A stretch of DNA of 64,000 bases from Azadirachta indica (lineage: Eukaryota; Streptophyta; Magnoliopsida; Sapindales; Meliaceae). The stretch spans positions 8,143,182-8,207,181 of the forward strand of contig CM040445.1 of assembly GCA_022749755.1 (NCBI GenBank). Reading direction: 5' to 3'. The notes under the pieces were generated by a model. The model saw only the letters and a list, made by a program, of their open reading frames with translations. It was not told the DNA's origin and did not search any database. The position numbers and the translations under genes are program-made. This document shows, piece by piece, positions 60,840 through 64,000 of the stretch (positions within the stretch are counted from its first letter, which is position 1; every line of letters starts with the position of its first letter).

Positions 60840-62600
60840 AAATTTTATTAGTTGGTGTATATTGATAGATCACCAGTCCAAGTAAATAATAAAGAAGAAT
60901 TTTTTAATAATTACAATATTTTTTTATAATTACAATATAAAGAAAGGCAAATAATTTGCCTAAAATATTGTAGCCCTAAAATATTGTAAGCATATATTTG
61001 TGGGTCCACAAACATGTTTGCTACAACTTCAGCTTCAACTTTAGCTTCAGCCCCTACAAATAATACATTTTGTGTTATTATTTTTGTGCAAATTCACTAG
61101 ATTCCAAACTAACATATGTGTAACATGTGTACATGTACAGAAAAAACAAAAAGAACAAACAACGAAAGGCAAAATATTCCTAAAAGACAAAGAACTCAAT
61201 CCAAGTCAGATGAGGTATAAAGCAGTAACCGTTCGGTTCACCATTTCCCTAAAAGGTAATGCCTCAAGTGCCAAATATATGTTATTACCTTTTTGTGCCC
61301 TACATAAATAGTATTATTACTTATTCATGCCTTTGTGCCCTATATAAGTAGTACTATTACTTATTCAGCATACAACTAGGTTTTGATACAAGCTGTGAAT
61401 GAAACATTTTGTATATGCCAGCCCTGACTATACATAAAAGGATGTTTTGGTGGTTCATTTTTTTGTTATAAATTTTGTTATATGATGAAAATTATGCTAG
61501 TATGCATAAGAGTTGTGTTCAATAGGTTGGTTGTACTTGTGGATGGGAATTGATGAACATAATGCATCACGTGAAGGATGGTGATATCATTTGTTAGGAA
61601 ACCTTTTTTGGGCAATGTTACTTCACAAAAAAGGTTGTACAAATATATCATGTTTCATGTAATCAGATTGTGCTTCATCTTGTCCTTTTACTTTATTACA
61701 ATAAAATATCATCCTGAACATATATATGCATAACGTAATTAGCATCAGCGTAAAAATTTTGGTCAGTTTCGTTTAATTCTTCATATTCTTTGTTGTTCAA
61801 CACTGTTTGACCCAAACTGAAAGCTTTCAGAGATGTTTCTTGAGCTGCCACTACTGCTAGATTTCATTGTTCATGCACAGCCATTGTATTCTTCTTTTAT
61901 AGGCTTTCAAAATCTAAAATATCCATAAAATGGCTCCTATGCACAAAAAAAAATACAATTTGTTAAGATTTATTTTGGTCTCAGAAATTTTTATCCCAGT
62001 TCTTTTGCCACAAGAGCATAATTTATTTCTAAATTTTATCATTACACCATTATTCTAGACATCATCATTGCATTTTGAAGTCATTGTAGATTACTAGTTT
62101 TGGAATTGTAAGGTTGTTAGATGTGAGAAAATGGTATGTAGCTTATTGTTGATGAATTTGTGGGGTTGTGGATTGTGAGAAAATGGTGTGTAGCTTAGTG
62201 TTTACTCGTTTGTGAGATTATGGTTATAAGAAAATGGTGTTTAGAAAACTATATTGTTGGCTTATGGGGTTGTGTATACTACCATAGTGAGCTTACTCTT
62301 GCTAAGCAAAATTTTTATGAATTTAATTATGTAGAGAATAATATGTATACAGCCATAATGCTAGTATAAGTTTGCAAATGCTAATAGGGTGTTTATATAG
62401 GCTAACTTTTTAACCGTTGCAGATGAGAATGATAACATTTTTCCATCTCTAATTACTAAAAAATGAATTTGAGTGTTGCTTTATATAGGGTTAATAATAC
62501 AATTTCATTAGTTTATTTTTTTATTTTCTTCTTCCTTATTGGCTGCTAATCTTGCTTAAAGGGCCCACCATTATGACATAAGACCCATTCACTGTCAATT
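60840..62600. other. 3' non-coding part of the MULE
   Basis: Between the zinc-knuckle codons and the right terminal inverted repeat there is no further recognisable coding sequence; a plus-strand frame at 61072-61311 has no domain. A short duplicated motif, ttgtgccctacataaatagt and ttgtgccctatataagtagt, lies at about 61290-61350. Confidence 0.5.
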
Positions 62601-62783
62601 GGGACCTATTTCAATTCTCAAACTTCTAACCATGGGTATTATCGTCATTTATCCTGAAATAGTGTTTTTATTCGTTAATGAAAGTAATAATTGGATATAA
62701 CGGGGTAATTTTGAAAACTCAGGGAGGTATTGAGGTATTTTTCAAAACATGAAGAGGGTATCAAGAATTTTCCCTAGACACAA

Positions 62784-64000
62784 TATATCTGCTATTAAAG
62801 GATTCACTAGATAAGGTGGATTTACCAAATAAGTCTTTAATTCCTGAAAGCTTGCTTCGTATTCTTCCATCCACCTCATTTCTTCCCCTTTTTCATAACT
62901 TGAAAAAGTTGAAAAGATCTGTCAGTAACTTAGAAATAAATCTGTTTAGTACGACTGACCTCTCTATTAAACCTTGCATTTCTTTCAATGTTGTCAGAGA
63001 TTTCATGTTCCAAATGGCCTAAACCTTTTGAGGATTTGCCTCTATTCCACGCTCACTGACTATGAATCCTAGAAACTTCCCAAACCTAACTCTAAATGCA
63101 TGTTTTTCCATGACTTTCTACTGTTCAGCATCTTCCTTGTCTACCTCTCTAACATATTGTGTTGTTATACAGTAAAACCTTTTATAAGAGACTGCAAAAC
63201 ATGTTAGAGCTACTCTTTGATCACCACGCATTACACTGATTCCTTCACCTGCTCTAAATTTGAGTTTCAACTAATGTATGCTCTTTACCTCGTCGTTTCC
63301 CTCAAGAAAAGTCTTTTGAAGATCATAGTGTATGGCATTTTAAGATCTACAACTTGAAATTTAATCATTATGGTCTTCTGATACGATTTGTCTCTCACAG
63401 TTAGTGGTAGCTAAACTAAGCCCAATGAGAATATGCAGAAGTCTACAAACCCATACAACATTGTGTCCATAGGTTCCATTTTCAAAATTTCAATCTTCAA
63501 GTAATCTAAGGTCTCTTTGAATATTATATCAGCTAAGCTCTCAAAGTCCACTAGAGCCTTACTAACTTTCGCTAAACCATTCTCCAAGGTCACCACCAAT
63601 GCATCGTCATGAGAATAATTAACTCCCACTTTATCTTTATCTGTAAATATAATTGGAATTGATGCCAACCTTGGCTTTTTCTCTGCTCTAACATTCATCA
63701 TATGTTGGATCGCTGAAGCATTTAGCAAGGAATATTTTCAATAATTCTTTCTAGCATTATTAGAATTCATTGCTAATGTTGGTCCTTCTGAGATCATTAT
63801 ACTCCTGTGAATCAAATCTTCCAACCCTAACAATCTCTACTCAGAACCTTCCCTCTTTTTGGTACTCTCACCCTATATCAATCCAAGTAACTATTTCGCA
63901 CCAAGATTTCCATTTGCTTCTTCAAGTCCAAACAACATTAATCAGTTAATGCTCATGATCTTGATAAAATGCACATCTTCTTTCTCTATCACGAGTATTC
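62784..64000 (-). pseudogene. Ty3/gypsy pol remnant, 5' half (protease, RT end)
   Basis: On the minus strand, 63728-63411 carries the protease region (KPRLASIPIIFTDKDKVGVN, then YSHDDALVVTLENGLAKVSK and ALVDFESLADIIFKE). The catalytic Asp is present but the usual D-N/T-G-S is D-F-E-S, so the active site is lost. 63085-62800 carries the end of RT (KFLGFIVSERGIEANPQKV, then NRFISKLLTDLF and FFKLWKRG). The space between protease and this RT tail is too short for a full RT, so an internal deletion is likely. The reading continues at 57094 past the MULE. gag would lie beyond the right edge. Confidence 0.72.

Larger units (their letters stand above)
57104..62774 (+). mobile_element. Mutator-like element (MULE), nested in the gypsy element
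   Basis: The terminal inverted repeats of roughly 130 bp are readable. The left end (ggaaaacttcctaataccc, then gttttcaaaattatcccgtt and aacaaataaaaacattgttt) returns inverted at the right end (aaaaacacta..cgttaatg, then aacggggtaattttgaaaac and gggtatcaagaattttccc). The flanks tagatataa (57095-57103) and tagacacaa (62775-62783) are a 9-bp duplication with two transitions, as Mutator elements make. The gypsy pol reading is interrupted exactly here. The interior holds one decayed plus-strand transposase gene. Confidence 0.85.

Noticed and set aside
1..64000. CRISPR arrays, rRNA genes, plastid or mitochondrial insertions
   Set aside because: No regularly spaced repeats with unique spacers and no organellar or rRNA sequence was recognised on either strand.

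Overview
This is a strongly AT-rich, gene-poor stretch of plant nuclear chromosome, almost certainly from a eudicot. It has spliced genes with GT-AG introns and dense nested layers of LTR retrotransposons (Ty1/copia and Ty3/gypsy), Mutator-like (MULE) and hAT elements, and fold-back repeats. No bacterial, organellar, rRNA or tRNA gene was found.

Only three protein genes are well supported, all on the minus strand. Two are paralogous RKD-type RWP-RK transcription factors (25201-26283 and 47217-48294), each with three exons and splice sites that join in frame to 300 and 302 codons. The third is a two-exon DUF3223 protein of the EMBRYO DEFECTIVE 514 / DOMINO1 family (49685-51450, 218 codons). 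A fourth, small two-membrane-segment protein (36297-36581) has a believable 5' leader and TATA box but no recognised family. The RKD pair arose by a direct segmental duplication that includes untranslated and flanking DNA. Copy 1 was later split on its 3' side by about 8 kb of transposon and tandem-repeat DNA, and its upstream DNA gained a perfect 28-bp palindrome. The core promoter of copy 2 carries a (TA)n(GA)n microsatellite.

Layout: 1-16440 is nested repeats: the end of a hAT element inside an LTR copy, a fold-back element, a gag fragment with its 1.4-kb LTR, a decayed Ty1/copia interior at about 7.5-11.3 kb, and a second copia gag at about 14-15 kb. 16445-26520 is RKD unit 1, interrupted at 17227-24224 by an LTR element whose two ends do not match and which itself carries a 1.05-kb MULE-type fold-back element with a perfect 9-bp target duplication. 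26530-46340 holds fold-back elements, a 2.4-kb hAT-like element, an inverted LTR copy, the small candidate gene, another gag plus LTR, and a 1.8-kb hAT-like element. 46345-48590 is RKD unit 2, followed by the EMB514-like gene to about 51560. 51.6-54.2 kb shows little. 54.2-64 kb is a decayed Ty3/gypsy element on the minus strand, split by a 5.67-kb MULE (57104-62774) that still shows terminal inverted repeats, a 9-bp target duplication and a decayed transposase.

The biologically notable content is the RKD pair beside an embryo-related gene. RKD proteins control egg-cell and embryogenic identity, and promoter insertions at an RKD gene are linked to nucellar polyembryony in citrus, with a related RKD association reported for mango. 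Whether this window is that locus cannot be decided from the sequence alone; it is offered as a hypothesis. Most other coordinates, especially repeat edges, were set by eye.
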